Of a stretch of 64,000 nucleotides of DNA, positions 8,538 through 17,080 are shown piece after piece. Origin of the DNA: Peptoniphilus ovalis (GTDB lineage Bacteria; Bacillota; Clostridia; Tissierellales; Peptoniphilaceae); assembly GCF_018919265.1 (NCBI RefSeq), contig NZ_JAHLQO010000006.1:177832-241831 (forward strand). The letters are read 5' to 3'. Numbering within the stretch: the first letter of the stretch is position 1; every line of letters starts with the position of its first letter. A program made the translations under genes and the position numbers. The notes beneath the pieces are model-generated. The model worked only from the letters and a program-made list of their open reading frames with translations, was not told the DNA's origin and ran no database searches.

Positions 8538-9422
8538 TTGAGTTCAGTATTAATTGAATCCATTGTCATGGGACTAGTCTTCTCAATATTGACAATTGGA
8601 GTAGTGATAACATTTAAAATATTAGATTTTCCAGATATGTCTGTGGAAGGTACATTTCCACTGGGAGCCTTTGTATTCGCAAAGATGCTTACAATTGGAA
8701 TTAATCCAATAATATCAATGGTGGCAGCCCTACTTGCAGGAGCTGTTGGAGGTTACATTACCTATGTACTTTACAGAAAGATAAATATCCAAGCAATCCT
8801 AGCTGGTATTCTAACAATGACATTTTTATATTCAGTTAACTTAAGAATAACTGGCACACCAAATGTTACTTTTTTTGATTATAAGACTGTATTTCAACTT
8901 TTTGAAAGCGTGCCAAAAATTGTAATCTTGGCTATAATCGGAATTATTATAAAACTTGCAATAGACTGGTTTTTAAAAACAGAAAAGGGTTATCTCTTAC
9001 TTGCAACAGGAGATAATGAAACTCTAGTTAAATCACTTGGAAAAAATCCAAACAAATATGTTTGTACAGGACTTATGATTTCAAATGCACTTGCAGCACT
9101 TGCAGGATCTCTTATGGCTCAGTCAAATGGATACGCAGATATCACAATGGGCCAATCAATTATAGTATCAGCACTTGCATCAATTGTAATAGGAGATGCA
9201 TTCCTTAAAAATGTAAATGCATTAAATAGAACAACAAGAGCTATAATTGGAGCGGTAATTTATAGAATAATTTATGGAATCGCACTATACATTGGACTTG
9301 CACCAAGTGATTTAAAGGGAATTACAGCAGTAATAGTTGTAGCATTCTTAATTTATAATAATATTTCGTCAAAGGGACTTAGTGTATTAAAAGAGAAGAG
9401 GGAAGAAAATGTTAAAAATTAA
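8538..9422 (+). CDS. ABC importer permease, TrpY type
   Basis: Membrane subunit of the aromatic amino acid importer, of the branched-chain/LivH-like permease class. The 294 aa are mostly hydrophobic with about eight or nine predicted membrane segments; PDMSVEGTFPLGAF near the N-terminus is typical of TrpY-like permeases. Start is TTG 8538 with AGGAGG at 8525-8530. It overlaps the ATPase gene by 14 bp. It is the only permease for the three receptors in this window. Sharing one translocator among them is inference from gene order. Confidence 0.9.
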   Translation: MSSVLIESIVMGLVFSILTIGVVITFKILDFPDMSVEGTFPLGAFVFAKMLTIGINPIISMVAALLAGAVGGYITYVLYRKINIQAILAGILTMTFLYSVNLRITGTPNVTFFDYKTVFQLFESVPKIVILAIIGIIIKLAIDWFLKTEKGYLLLATGDNETLVKSLGKNPNKYVCTGLMISNALAALAGSLMAQSNGYADITMGQSIIVSALASIVIGDAFLKNVNALNRTTRAIIGAVIYRIIYGIALYIGLAPSDLKGITAVIVVAFLIYNNISSKGLSVLKEKREENVKN

Positions 9423-10203
9423 AAACTTATCAAAAACTTTTTACAAAGGCACAGAAGAAGAAAATAGAATTTTCAATAATTTCTCATTAGAAATTAATGA
9501 CAACGAATGTGTGGCAATACTTGGGCCTAATGGTTGCGGAAAATCAACTTTATTTAATATGATTAGTGGAGCTTTAAATTGTGATTCAGGTTCAATTGAA
9601 CTTGACGGAAATGACTTATGTAAACTTTCAGAAGACCAAAGAGCAATCCACATTGGTAAGGTTAATCAAGATCCTTCAAAGGGAGTTGCATCAACTTTAA
9701 ATATTTTAGAAAATATGTCAATGGCATATAAAAAGGGACAAAAATTTGGATTTAGAAAACTAATCGACAGAAATAATATAGATCCAATAGTTGAAAAGTT
9801 AAAGGGAATAGGACTTGGACTTGAAAACAAATTAAAAACTCAAGTAAAATTTTTATCAGGAGGACAAAGACAATCACTTTCACTTTTAATGGCAACTATT
9901 AAAAAACCTAATATACTTCTTCTCGACGAACATACAGCAGCCCTTGACCCAAAGACATCAAAGATAATAATGGATAAAACTAATGACCTTGTGAAAAAAG
10001 AAAAGATTATGACTCTTATGATTACACATAATCTAAGACATGCAATAGAATATTCTGATAGAATCATAATGCTTAATAAGGGAGAAGTAGTACTTGATAT
10101 TAAACCTGATGAAATAACAGAAGAAGAATTAAATAGAATTTACAACGAAAAAATTGAAGAAAGCAATAATTTAAAATTAGAAAGATTAGAAAAGATAGCA
10201 TAA
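9409..10203 (+). CDS. ABC importer ATPase, TrpZ type
   Basis: Energy-coupling subunit on the cytoplasmic face. The 264 aa have a complete, canonical nucleotide-binding domain: Walker A GPNGCGKST (about 39-47), Q-loop around GKVNQDPS, signature LSGGQRQS, Walker B ILLLDEHTAALD with the catalytic Glu, and H-loop MITHNLRHA. This contrasts with the degenerate ATPase encoded at 11063-12319. It is translationally coupled to the permease and ends in a strong terminator. Confidence 0.93.
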   Translation: MLKIKNLSKTFYKGTEEENRIFNNFSLEINDNECVAILGPNGCGKSTLFNMISGALNCDSGSIELDGNDLCKLSEDQRAIHIGKVNQDPSKGVASTLNILENMSMAYKKGQKFGFRKLIDRNNIDPIVEKLKGIGLGLENKLKTQVKFLSGGQRQSLSLLMATIKKPNILLLDEHTAALDPKTSKIIMDKTNDLVKKEKIMTLMITHNLRHAIEYSDRIIMLNKGEVVLDIKPDEITEEELNRIYNEKIEESNNLKLERLEKIA

Positions 10204-10206
10204 ATA

Positions 10207-10235
10207 AAAACCTACTCAAATGAGTAGGTTTTTTT
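10207..10235. terminator. Bidirectional intrinsic terminator
   Basis: AACCTACTC and GAGTAGGTT form a stem flanked by A-run and T-run, so it works for the plus-strand importer operon and for the minus-strand ABC-2 operon that converges here. Confidence 0.88.
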
Positions 10236-11073
10236 AATATTTAAGTTCTTTATTAGAATAGATTGCATAAGTTAGCACAATCATTAAAATAAATATTCCA
10301 AGATTTACAGCAACTGCTATAAAATCTAAATTTGCACTTACAAAAGAATAAGGTGCAAAGGCTAAATTTGGGAAGAATTTTACAACATTTTCAAAAACTC
10401 CTCCAATTGTCATTCCAATAACTGTAACTAAATAAATTAAAAATACAAAAAGTGCAGAAACTGCATCTTGTTGAGTTGATGATCTTGACATTGAAGAGAA
10501 GAAGTATCCAAAAGACATAAATACTAATCCACTGCCAAGTAGTCCAACAAAGATTTTAACTACAGCTTGTAAGATTTCGTAATTTGATACTGCAGGAAGA
10601 TCAACGCTGCCAATATTAATTGACGTTAATAGTATTGAAAGTCCGCAAGTTGCAACAGCCATAATTATTAAAAATATTATATAAATTAAAATATTTGCAG
10701 AAATTTTTGAAGTTACGATTTCTGATTTGGAAATTGGATTTGAATAAATATATTCAATATTTCCACTTGATTGTTCCTTTGCTAGGGAATTAGCACCAAG
10801 TTGCATTGCAAATATTAAAATTAAAAATGCAAGATAATGATAAATAAGTGAAAGAAAATCACTAATATTTGTAATGTCTAAATTATTGTAAAATCCAAGG
10901 ATTTCACGAGTGCTTTCGCTAAAGTTTTCAACAACTGAATTTAAAAGTGAACTCATTTGTGAATCTGCTAGGAAAGGATAAAAGGCAAGCATAAGTCCAA
11001 GTAAAATAATCAGAACAATTGCCCAAGAAATCATCTTGCCGAAATTTGATTTAAATTCCATATTAAATATCAT
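10234..11073 (-). CDS. ABC-2 type membrane permease
   Basis: Membrane subunit of an ABC-2 family exporter, substrate unknown. ATG 11073 is chosen because GGAGG lies 6 nt before it, which gives 279 aa. The frame continues upstream, but only inside the preceding gene. The N-terminal MEFKSNFGKMISW is followed by six hydrophobic segments, with the ABC-2 hallmark AKEQSSGNIEYIYSNPISKSEIV after the second. The start overlaps the end of the ATPase gene by 11 bp, so the two are translated together. Confidence 0.85.
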   Translation of the reverse strand: MIFNMEFKSNFGKMISWAIVLIILLGLMLAFYPFLADSQMSSLLNSVVENFSESTREILGFYNNLDITNISDFLSLIYHYLAFLILIFAMQLGANSLAKEQSSGNIEYIYSNPISKSEIVTSKISANILIYIIFLIIMAVATCGLSILLTSINIGSVDLPAVSNYEILQAVVKIFVGLLGSGLVFMSFGYFFSSMSRSSTQQDAVSALFVFLIYLVTVIGMTIGGVFENVVKFFPNLAFAPYSFVSANLDFIAVAVNLGIFILMIVLTYAIYSNKELKY

Positions 11074-12319
11074 CTTTATCCTCCTTTGATAATGTATTTT
11101 CTGTTGCGTTGAAAATAGAATCTTCATTAGTTTCAGAAGGAATGAAGATAGTTTCGTCATTATTATTTACTACTGCTTCGTTATTTATTACAGTTTCTCT
11201 GTACTCATCATCAACAAATAAATTTGTCTTAGTGTTGTGAATTTCATCTTTTTGAGGATTAGTATCTTCAACTTTAACTCCTTCAATTTCTGTAAATTCA
11301 GCACTAGGTTCTTCATTTATCTTTATAGTTGATTCAGTAACTCCATTTATTTCTTCTGCATGAATTGTAGTATCATCCGCTACTGATGTCTCAACAACTT
11401 CAGCTTGTTCAACTGGTTTTGCAAAATTTTCTGGGTTAGGATTATCTCCACTGTAGTAAGCATTTATTTTGTCTTCTAATTTTGCATTTTTAAGCTCATA
11501 GTTTACAAGATTTTCTTCATAAATAACTTTTGAAAGTGCAGGAATTTCTTTGTCGTAATAAAGTATTGTTTCATCATCTTCATCTTTAATAACTCTTGCA
11601 CCAATGGAAGTAAAATAATTTAAATTTCCTCTGTATTCAGGAATTTTTAAAACTTTATCTTCTGAAATTTTTTGGTTGTTGTATTCAATATTTTGAATTT
11701 TGCCATTAGATAAGTAAGCAATTCTTGAAGAATATTTTTTCGCTTCTGATAAAGAATCAGATAAAAGTAGAACTGTTAAACCTTCAGTCTCATTTAGTTT
11801 TTTAATATGAGAGAAGAGTTTATTAATATCACTTTCATTTAAATCCTTAGTTGGATTATCTAATACAAGAAGTCTTGGTTTAGTAACTAAAGCATTAATA
11901 ATAGAAAGAATTTTCATTTCTCTATTATCCAAAGCTGAAATTCTATTTGAACCATTAAATTCAAAATAATCACACAATGCATCAATATCTTCAGTGCTTG
12001 TTAAATTATGTGCGTTAAGTGTTTTCTTTAATAGAGAATGCACCTTTAAATTTGAATTTAAAATTAAATCTTCAAAAACTAAGCTAGTGCTTTCCTTAAT
12101 TTCTTTTGACTCTTTAAATGAGTCCATATCGTAAATCCTAATAGATCCATTATTAGGTTTTAAATATCCCATAATGATTTTAGCAAGAGTAGTCTTGCCG
12201 GAATTTTCCGTCCCAAGTAGAGAGAAAAATTCGCCATCTAAAATTTCCAAATTAATATTTGATAGTACTCGTTGTTTTCCTAAACGTTTAGTCAGGTCAG
12301 TTATGACGATGGCACTCAC
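11063..12319 (-). CDS. Degenerate ABC ATPase with long acidic C-terminal tail
   Basis: Partner of the ABC-2 permease. GTG 12319 has AGAGGTGA 6 nt upstream. An ATG at 12352 lies inside the -10 box and is unlikely to be transcribed. Walker A GTENSGKTT (36-44) is intact, but the signature reads ISALDNREM instead of LSGGQ, Walker B RLLVLDNPT has Asn155 instead of the catalytic Glu, and the H-loop His appears to be Asp (LLLSDSLSEA). From about residue 290 the 418 aa protein carries a low-complexity tail rich in Glu, Asp, Asn and Thr. It may bind ATP without efficient hydrolysis. Homology is sure, activity uncertain. Confidence 0.82.
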   Translation of the reverse strand: MSAIVITDLTKRLGKQRVLSNINLEILDGEFFSLLGTENSGKTTLAKIIMGYLKPNNGSIRIYDMDSFKESKEIKESTSLVFEDLILNSNLKVHSLLKKTLNAHNLTSTEDIDALCDYFEFNGSNRISALDNREMKILSIINALVTKPRLLVLDNPTKDLNESDINKLFSHIKKLNETEGLTVLLLSDSLSEAKKYSSRIAYLSNGKIQNIEYNNQKISEDKVLKIPEYRGNLNYFTSIGARVIKDEDDETILYYDKEIPALSKVIYEENLVNYELKNAKLEDKINAYYSGDNPNPENFAKPVEQAEVVETSVADDTTIHAEEINGVTESTIKINEEPSAEFTEIEGVKVEDTNPQKDEIHNTKTNLFVDDEYRETVINNEAVVNNNDETIFIPSETNEDSIFNATENTLSKEDKDDI

Positions 12320-12350
12320 ATTGTTCACCTCTTTTATAATTGATAAATTC

Positions 12351-12356
12351 ATTATA
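12351..12356 (-). promoter_or_regulatory. -10 element of the minus-strand ABC-2 operon
   Basis: The minus strand reads TATAAT overlapping the upstream ATG at 12352; only a weak TTTAAT is found at -35. It places the 5' end of the mRNA near 12344 and supports the GTG start at 12319. Confidence 0.5.
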
Positions 12357-12444
12357 CAATAAAAAAAGACTAAATTAAAGCTGGTACTTGTGATTTTGCC
12401 TTTTAAAATAATTTATTAATAATATATAAATTTGTCTTTTGTGA

Positions 12445-12450
12445 TATAAT
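12445..12450 (+). promoter_or_regulatory. -10 element of the ychF operon
   Basis: Perfect TATAAT 13 bp before the GGAGG site of ychF. The -35 region is AT-rich and gives no clear match. Confidence 0.5.
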
Positions 12451-12474
12451 TTAATTTTGAATGGAGGTTTACTA

Positions 12475-13563
12475 ATGAAACTAGGAATCGTTGGACTTCC
12501 CAATGTAGGGAAATCTACTTTATTTAATGCGCTAACAAGTGCAGGAGCAGAAGCTGCAAATTATCCCTTTGCAACTATTGAGCCTAATGTTGGGGTAGTT
12601 AATGTACCTGATGAAAGGTTGACTGAACTATCAAAACTTAGTAACTCACAAAAAATCATTCCTGCTATTATAGAATTTTACGACATTGCTGGTCTTGTTA
12701 AGGGAGCAAGTAAGGGCGAAGGGCTTGGCAATCAATTCCTTTCTAATATAAGAGAAGTTGATGCAATTGTTCATGTTGTAAGATGCTTTGATGATGAAAA
12801 TATAATTCACGTTGATGGCTCTGTTGATCCTATTCGTGATATTGAAAATATAAATTTAGAGCTTATTTTTTCAGATTTAGAACAAATTGAAAATAGATAT
12901 TCTAAAATTGTAAAAAAAGCAAAAGCTGATAAGACACTTAATAAAGAAAAGGAACTTCTTGAAAGAATTAAAACTGCTCTTGAAGAAGGAAAATCTGCAA
13001 GAGTTGTTGAAGTTGATGATGAAGAGAAAAAAATCATAAAAAACTACGCTCTTCTAAGTGCAAAACCTGTAATATATGTATGTAATGTGTCTGAAGATGA
13101 AATTGGAAACGAAGACAATGAATATGTTAAAAAAGTTAAGGAATTTGCAAATGAAAGCGGAGATGAAGTAGTAGTTATTTCTGCAGAAATTGAAGCTGAA
13201 ATTGCAGCACTTGATGCAGATGAAAAAGATTTATTCTTAGAAGAACTTGGACTTTCTTCATCTGGTTTAGATAAGCTAATTAAATCAAGTTATAGCTTAC
13301 TTGGACTAATATCTTTTCTTACAACTGGAGAAGTTGAAACAAGAGCTTGGACTATTAGAAAGGGAGCTAAGGCACCTGAAGCGGCAGGAAAAATCCACAC
13401 TGACATGGAAAGGGGATTTATTAAAGCTGATACAGTTTCCTATGAAGATTTAATTAATTCAGGTTCAACTGCTGCTGCAAGAGAAAAGGGACTTATAAGA
13501 AGTGAAGGAAAAGATTATGTTGTAGAAGATGGCGATGTAATTGTATTTAAATTCAACGTATAG
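12475..13563 (+). CDS. ychF: Redox-regulated ATPase YchF/OLA1
   Basis: Obg-family P-loop protein that prefers ATP over GTP and associates with ribosomes. ATG 12475 follows GGAGG by 7 nt; the upstream in-frame TTG overlaps that site. The 362 aa match the family. Motifs: G1 GLPNVGKST at 8-16, G3 DIAGLVKGAS, a C-terminal TGS domain (about 280-362) with RAWTIRKGAKAPEAAG. The usual Asn-Lys-x-Asp G4 motif is replaced (VCNVSEDE), as expected for this ATP-specific family. It begins a run of co-oriented ribosome-linked genes. Confidence 0.95.
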   Translation: MKLGIVGLPNVGKSTLFNALTSAGAEAANYPFATIEPNVGVVNVPDERLTELSKLSNSQKIIPAIIEFYDIAGLVKGASKGEGLGNQFLSNIREVDAIVHVVRCFDDENIIHVDGSVDPIRDIENINLELIFSDLEQIENRYSKIVKKAKADKTLNKEKELLERIKTALEEGKSARVVEVDDEEKKIIKNYALLSAKPVIYVCNVSEDEIGNEDNEYVKKVKEFANESGDEVVVISAEIEAEIAALDADEKDLFLEELGLSSSGLDKLIKSSYSLLGLISFLTTGEVETRAWTIRKGAKAPEAAGKIHTDMERGFIKADTVSYEDLINSGSTAAAREKGLIRSEGKDYVVEDGDVIVFKFNV

Positions 13564-13570
13564 GTGATTT

Positions 13571-14392
13571 ATGTATAAAATTATTTCAATGGATTTAGAC
13601 GAAACCCTACTTACGACAGACAAGGTAATGACAGAAAGTTTTAAACCCTTTGTAAAAAAGCTAAGAGACCATAATTATATGCCTGTTGTTGCAACTGGAC
13701 GTGAATACTATTCTGCAAAGAAATTTGTAGGAGATGTGGATATAGATTTAATTTGCAACAATGGAAATATAATTCGCGACAACAAAACTGGAAAAATTGA
13801 ATATATAAATCCAATTGAGCCAGAGGATTTAAAAGATGTAATGAGTTTTGATACTAATGAAAATGTCTATTCTACAATTCATGTATCAAGAGAAGATGGA
13901 ATAAATTTACTTTATAAAAAGAAAAATTTCAAGACTTTTGATAAAACCTATGTCTATGCTTTTGATGGAAGAAATGAAGGAGTAGATGACTTTATTGATT
14001 TTAATGGAATGCCTCTTTCCATAGTTTTTGCTGGAAAATTTGATGAACTTCTTGAAATGAAAAATAGTATGGAAGAAAAATTATCAGATAGATTTAATTT
14101 TCACATTATGAAGATAAAGAGAGAACCAAAGTGGATGCTTGAAGTTCTTCAAAAAAATGGCGATAAATTCTTTGGCGTTAAGGAATATGCAAAGACTAGA
14201 AATGTAGATATGAAGGAAGTTATTGCAATTGGAGATGATTCAAATGACAAAATGTTAATTGAAAAGTCTGGCCTTGGCATTGCAATGATAAACGCTGTAG
14301 AAATTCTTAAAGATGCAGCAGATTTAATTTCTGATTATGATAACAACAATGATGGAGCAATTAAAATGCTCGACAAGGTAATATTTGGGTGA
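13571..14392 (+). CDS. Cof-type HAD-superfamily phosphatase
   Basis: Cytoplasmic HAD IIB hydrolase, probably acting on small phosphorylated metabolites such as sugar phosphates. The 273 aa contain motif I MDLDETLLTTD (nucleophile Asp7, acid/base Asp9), motif II VATGREY and motif III/IV AIGDDSNDKMLIE near residue 220, with a cap domain between. It starts 7 nt after ychF with GGTGAT as ribosome binding site. The specific substrate cannot be read from sequence. Confidence 0.88.
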   Translation: MYKIISMDLDETLLTTDKVMTESFKPFVKKLRDHNYMPVVATGREYYSAKKFVGDVDIDLICNNGNIIRDNKTGKIEYINPIEPEDLKDVMSFDTNENVYSTIHVSREDGINLLYKKKNFKTFDKTYVYAFDGRNEGVDDFIDFNGMPLSIVFAGKFDELLEMKNSMEEKLSDRFNFHIMKIKREPKWMLEVLQKNGDKFFGVKEYAKTRNVDMKEVIAIGDDSNDKMLIEKSGLGIAMINAVEILKDAADLISDYDNNNDGAIKMLDKVIFG

Positions 14393-14396
14393 TTTT

Positions 14397-15245
14397 ATGA
14401 ACATAAATTGGTATCCAGGTCACATGAAAAAGACCATTGAGGATATTGAGAAAAAATTAAAACTTGTAGACTTTTGTATTGAGATAATTGATTCTAGAAT
14501 TCCATATTCTAGTAGAAATCCAATTTTTAAAGACTTATTAAAATCTAAGAAAAGACTTTTAATTTTTAACAAGTCTGATTTATCTGACCCAGTTATAAAT
14601 AAAAAGTGGATGGATAAAATCACAGATACAAGTAATTTTGCAATATCTTACAATGCCACTAAACCTGATGTAGGAGCAGTAGTATCAAAATCTGAAGAAT
14701 TGATGTCAGAAGAAATAAAAAAATATACTGAAAAGGGACTTAACAGAGGACCCCTTCGTGCAATGATTGTAGGGATACCAAATTCAGGTAAATCAACTTT
14801 TATTAACTCAATTGCAGGAAGTAAATCTGCAAAAACTGGAAACAGACCTGGAGTTACTAAGACAAATCAGTGGATAAAAATAAACCCAAGACTTCATCTA
14901 CTTGACACACCTGGAGTTCTTTGGCCTAAGTTTGAAGATAAAGTTGGACTTCATCTTGCCTTTACTGGTGCAATTAAGGATGAAATTATGGATAGAGAAA
15001 CTCTCGCTTTAAGACTTATCGAAAGACTTAGAGATATTGATACAAAGATTTTAGGAAAGAGATACGATTTAGAAGACACTGAAAATATGGAGCCAATTGA
15101 AATAATGGATGAAATTGGAAAAAGAAGAGGAGCTCTTATAAGGGGAGGCCTCATTGATTATGAAAAAGTAGCCTCTATTGTTCTCGATGAATTTAGAAAG
15201 GGAGTTTTAGGAAGAATTACATTGGAGGATCCCGATGAATTTTAA
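14397..15245 (+). CDS. rbgA: Ribosome biogenesis GTPase YlqF/RbgA
   Basis: Circularly permuted GTPase required for late 50S maturation in Firmicutes. Start ATG 14397 with GGGTGAT upstream. The N-terminal WYPGHMKKT is the family signature. The G motifs come in permuted order: G4 NKSD (about 59), then G1 GIPNSGKST (about 125), then G3 DTPGVLWP (about 168). The C-terminal part (200-282) corresponds to the ANTAR-like RNA-binding domain. It overlaps rnhB by 11 bp, a pairing common in Firmicutes. Confidence 0.95.
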   Translation: MNINWYPGHMKKTIEDIEKKLKLVDFCIEIIDSRIPYSSRNPIFKDLLKSKKRLLIFNKSDLSDPVINKKWMDKITDTSNFAISYNATKPDVGAVVSKSEELMSEEIKKYTEKGLNRGPLRAMIVGIPNSGKSTFINSIAGSKSAKTGNRPGVTKTNQWIKINPRLHLLDTPGVLWPKFEDKVGLHLAFTGAIKDEIMDRETLALRLIERLRDIDTKILGKRYDLEDTENMEPIEIMDEIGKRRGALIRGGLIDYEKVASIVLDEFRKGVLGRITLEDPDEF

Positions 15246-15852
15246 AACTTTTGAAGATGATTTTGAAAGAGAAGGATACAAATTAATTGCAGGAATTGAT
15301 GAAGTGGGAAGAGGATGTCTTTTCGGAGATGTTGTTTCCTGCGCAATAATTATGCCTCGCGGTGAATTCATTGAAGGAGTAAATGATTCTAAAAAACTTT
15401 CTGTTAAAAAGAGAGAAGACTTATATGTGAAGATTTTAGATTCTGCTATTGCTGTTGGTATTGGAAGAGCAGATGCAGATTTAATTGACAAGATAAATAT
15501 TAAAATGGCAACACATTTTTCAATGATAAATGCCATAGACAATATGAGGGATAAAAATGGAAAAAAAGTCCTTCCTGATTTTCTATTAATTGATGCAGAA
15601 AAAATAAACACAGATATTATGCAGAATTCCATTATTAAAGGTGATGAAAATTGCTATTCAATTGCTTGCGCTTCAATAATTGCCAAAGTTTACAGAGATA
15701 ATCTATGTAAGAAATGGGAAGAAGAGTTTCCAAATTATGGTATTGCAAAACACAAGGGCTATGCAACTAAGTTTCACAGAGAGGCGTTAAAAGAAATGGG
15801 GCCAAGTAAAATGCACAGAAAGAGTTTTTTAAAAAATATAGCGTCATGGTAG
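15235..15852 (+). CDS. rnhB: Ribonuclease HII
   Basis: Cleaves RNA in RNA-DNA hybrids and excises single ribonucleotides. The 205 aa carry the DEVGRG active-site motif at 21-26, with Asp-Glu, then a catalytic Asp in FLLIDAEK (about 118) and the region CASIIAKVYRD. The residues after DEVGRG (CLFGDVVS) differ from the common PLAGPVV, including loss of the proline. Start ATG 15235 is preceded by GGAGG inside the rbgA gene. Confidence 0.94.
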   Translation: MNFKTFEDDFEREGYKLIAGIDEVGRGCLFGDVVSCAIIMPRGEFIEGVNDSKKLSVKKREDLYVKILDSAIAVGIGRADADLIDKINIKMATHFSMINAIDNMRDKNGKKVLPDFLLIDAEKINTDIMQNSIIKGDENCYSIACASIIAKVYRDNLCKKWEEEFPNYGIAKHKGYATKFHREALKEMGPSKMHRKSFLKNIASW

Positions 15853-16205
15853 GGCACAATTTATTTTATGGAAATAAGGGAGAAGATATTGCCACAAAAT
15901 TTTTAGAGAAAAAGGGATATAAAATTCTTGAAAGAAATTACAGAAGAATAGGAACAGAAATTGATATTATTGCAAGGGACAAAAGTGAAATTGTCTTTGT
16001 TGAAGTAAAATCAAGAAATTCTAGAAAATTTGGCAATGCTTCAGAAGCAGTTACGACCTATAAAATGAAAAATATTATTCAAACTGCAACAGCTTATATA
16101 ATGGAAAAATCTCTTTACGATATTCAAGTGAGATTTGATATTATTGAAGTTTATTTTAATGAAAAGGAAATCAACCACATAATTTCGGCCTTTATGCTAT
16201 CTTAA
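15846..16205 (+). CDS. yraN: YraN family (UPF0102) endonuclease-like protein
   Basis: Small protein of the Holliday-junction-resolvase-like fold, often next to rnhB; its in vivo role is not established. The 119 aa match the usual length. GNKGEDIATKFLEKKGYKIL and ERNYRRIGTEIDIIARD lead to FVEVKSR, which gives the Glu-Asp-ExK nuclease signature. It overlaps rnhB by 7 bp and has no own ribosome binding site, so translation is probably coupled. A terminator follows directly. Confidence 0.9.
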   Translation: MVGHNLFYGNKGEDIATKFLEKKGYKILERNYRRIGTEIDIIARDKSEIVFVEVKSRNSRKFGNASEAVTTYKMKNIIQTATAYIMEKSLYDIQVRFDIIEVYFNEKEINHIISAFMLS

Positions 16206-16229
16206 ACTAGGTTTTTACCTAGTTTTTTT
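16204..16229 (+). terminator. Intrinsic terminator after yraN
   Basis: AAACTAGGT pairs with ACCTAGTTT around a T-rich loop, followed by a T-run; the stem overlaps the yraN stop codon. It closes the ychF-yraN operon. Confidence 0.88.
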
Positions 16230-16262
16230 ATTGCACAAAGACTATTAATTTAAGAAACAATG

Positions 16263-16271
16263 TGTTATCAT
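16263..16271 (+). promoter_or_regulatory. Possible extended -10 element of the suf operon
   Basis: TGTTATCAT fits TGnTATnnT with a poor -35 (TATTAA). It is the best candidate in the 103 bp between the yraN terminator and sufC. No clear Rrf2/IscR-type operator was recognised there. Confidence 0.3.
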
Positions 16272-16332
16272 AAGTAATGAAATAAAACATAGTAATTTTG
16301 TATGATTAATTTTTATTATAAATGGAGGGTAT

Positions 16333-17079
16333 ATGACTGAGTTATTAAGAGTTGAAAATTTATCAGCAGGAGTAGAAGACAAAGAGATTTTAAAGGATAT
16401 AAATCTTAAAATAAATTATGGAGAAGTTCATGTAATTATGGGACCTAATGGTTCAGGTAAGTCAACACTTGCCAATGTAATTATGAACAATCCACAATAC
16501 GAAGTGACTAGTGGAAAAATATTTTTAGATGGAGAAGATATCACTGATTTATCTACTGATAAGAGAGCAAATAAGGGATTATTTATGTCTTTCCAAACAC
16601 CAGAAGAAGTTGCAGGAATTTCTGTAGAAAACTTTATTAGAACTGCAAAATCTGCAAAAGAAGACAAGACAATTCCTATTTTAAAATTCAAAAAACAAAT
16701 TAAAAAGGAAATGGAAGAATTAAAAATGGATTCTTCCTATGCCGAAAGATATTTAAATGTGGGATTCTCTGGTGGAGAAAAGAAAAAGAATGAAATACTT
16801 CAAATGTTAATGCTTGATCCTAAACTTGCAATCCTCGATGAAACTGATTCAGGACTTGATGTTGATGCCACAAGAATTGTATCAAAGGGAATTGAAAAAT
16901 TCTTAAATGAAAATAATTCTGTATTAATTATCACTCACCACAAAGAGCTAATTGATAATATTAAACCAGATTATGTTCATGTGATTTTAGATGGAAGAAT
17001 TGTTAAAGAAGGAGATGCTTCTCTAATAGATAGAATTGAAGAAGAAGGATTTAACTGGATTAGAGAAGAGGTGAAATAA
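16333..17079 (+). CDS. sufC: Fe-S cluster assembly ATPase SufC
   Basis: ABC-type ATPase of the SufBCD scaffold for Fe-S cluster assembly in the cytoplasm. The 248 aa contain Walker A GPNGSGKST (36-44), Q-loop MSFQTPEE, signature FSGGEKKKNE and Walker B LAILDETDSGLD, with H-loop ITHHKEL. The SGGEKKKNE form is typical of SufC. GGAGG precedes the ATG. It is the first gene of sufCBDSU. Confidence 0.96.
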   Translation: MTELLRVENLSAGVEDKEILKDINLKINYGEVHVIMGPNGSGKSTLANVIMNNPQYEVTSGKIFLDGEDITDLSTDKRANKGLFMSFQTPEEVAGISVENFIRTAKSAKEDKTIPILKFKKQIKKEMEELKMDSSYAERYLNVGFSGGEKKKNEILQMLMLDPKLAILDETDSGLDVDATRIVSKGIEKFLNENNSVLIITHHKELIDNIKPDYVHVILDGRIVKEGDASLIDRIEEEGFNWIREEVK

Positions 17080-17080
17080 C

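Noticed and set aside
12320..12352. ATG 12352 as start of the degenerate ABC ATPase
   Set aside because: The ATG is part of the TATAAT box, so it is probably not in the mRNA, and it has no ribosome binding site; GTG 12319 has one.
15207..15632. A 141-codon minus-strand frame over rnhB
   Set aside because: Antisense shadow of rnhB with no supported start site.
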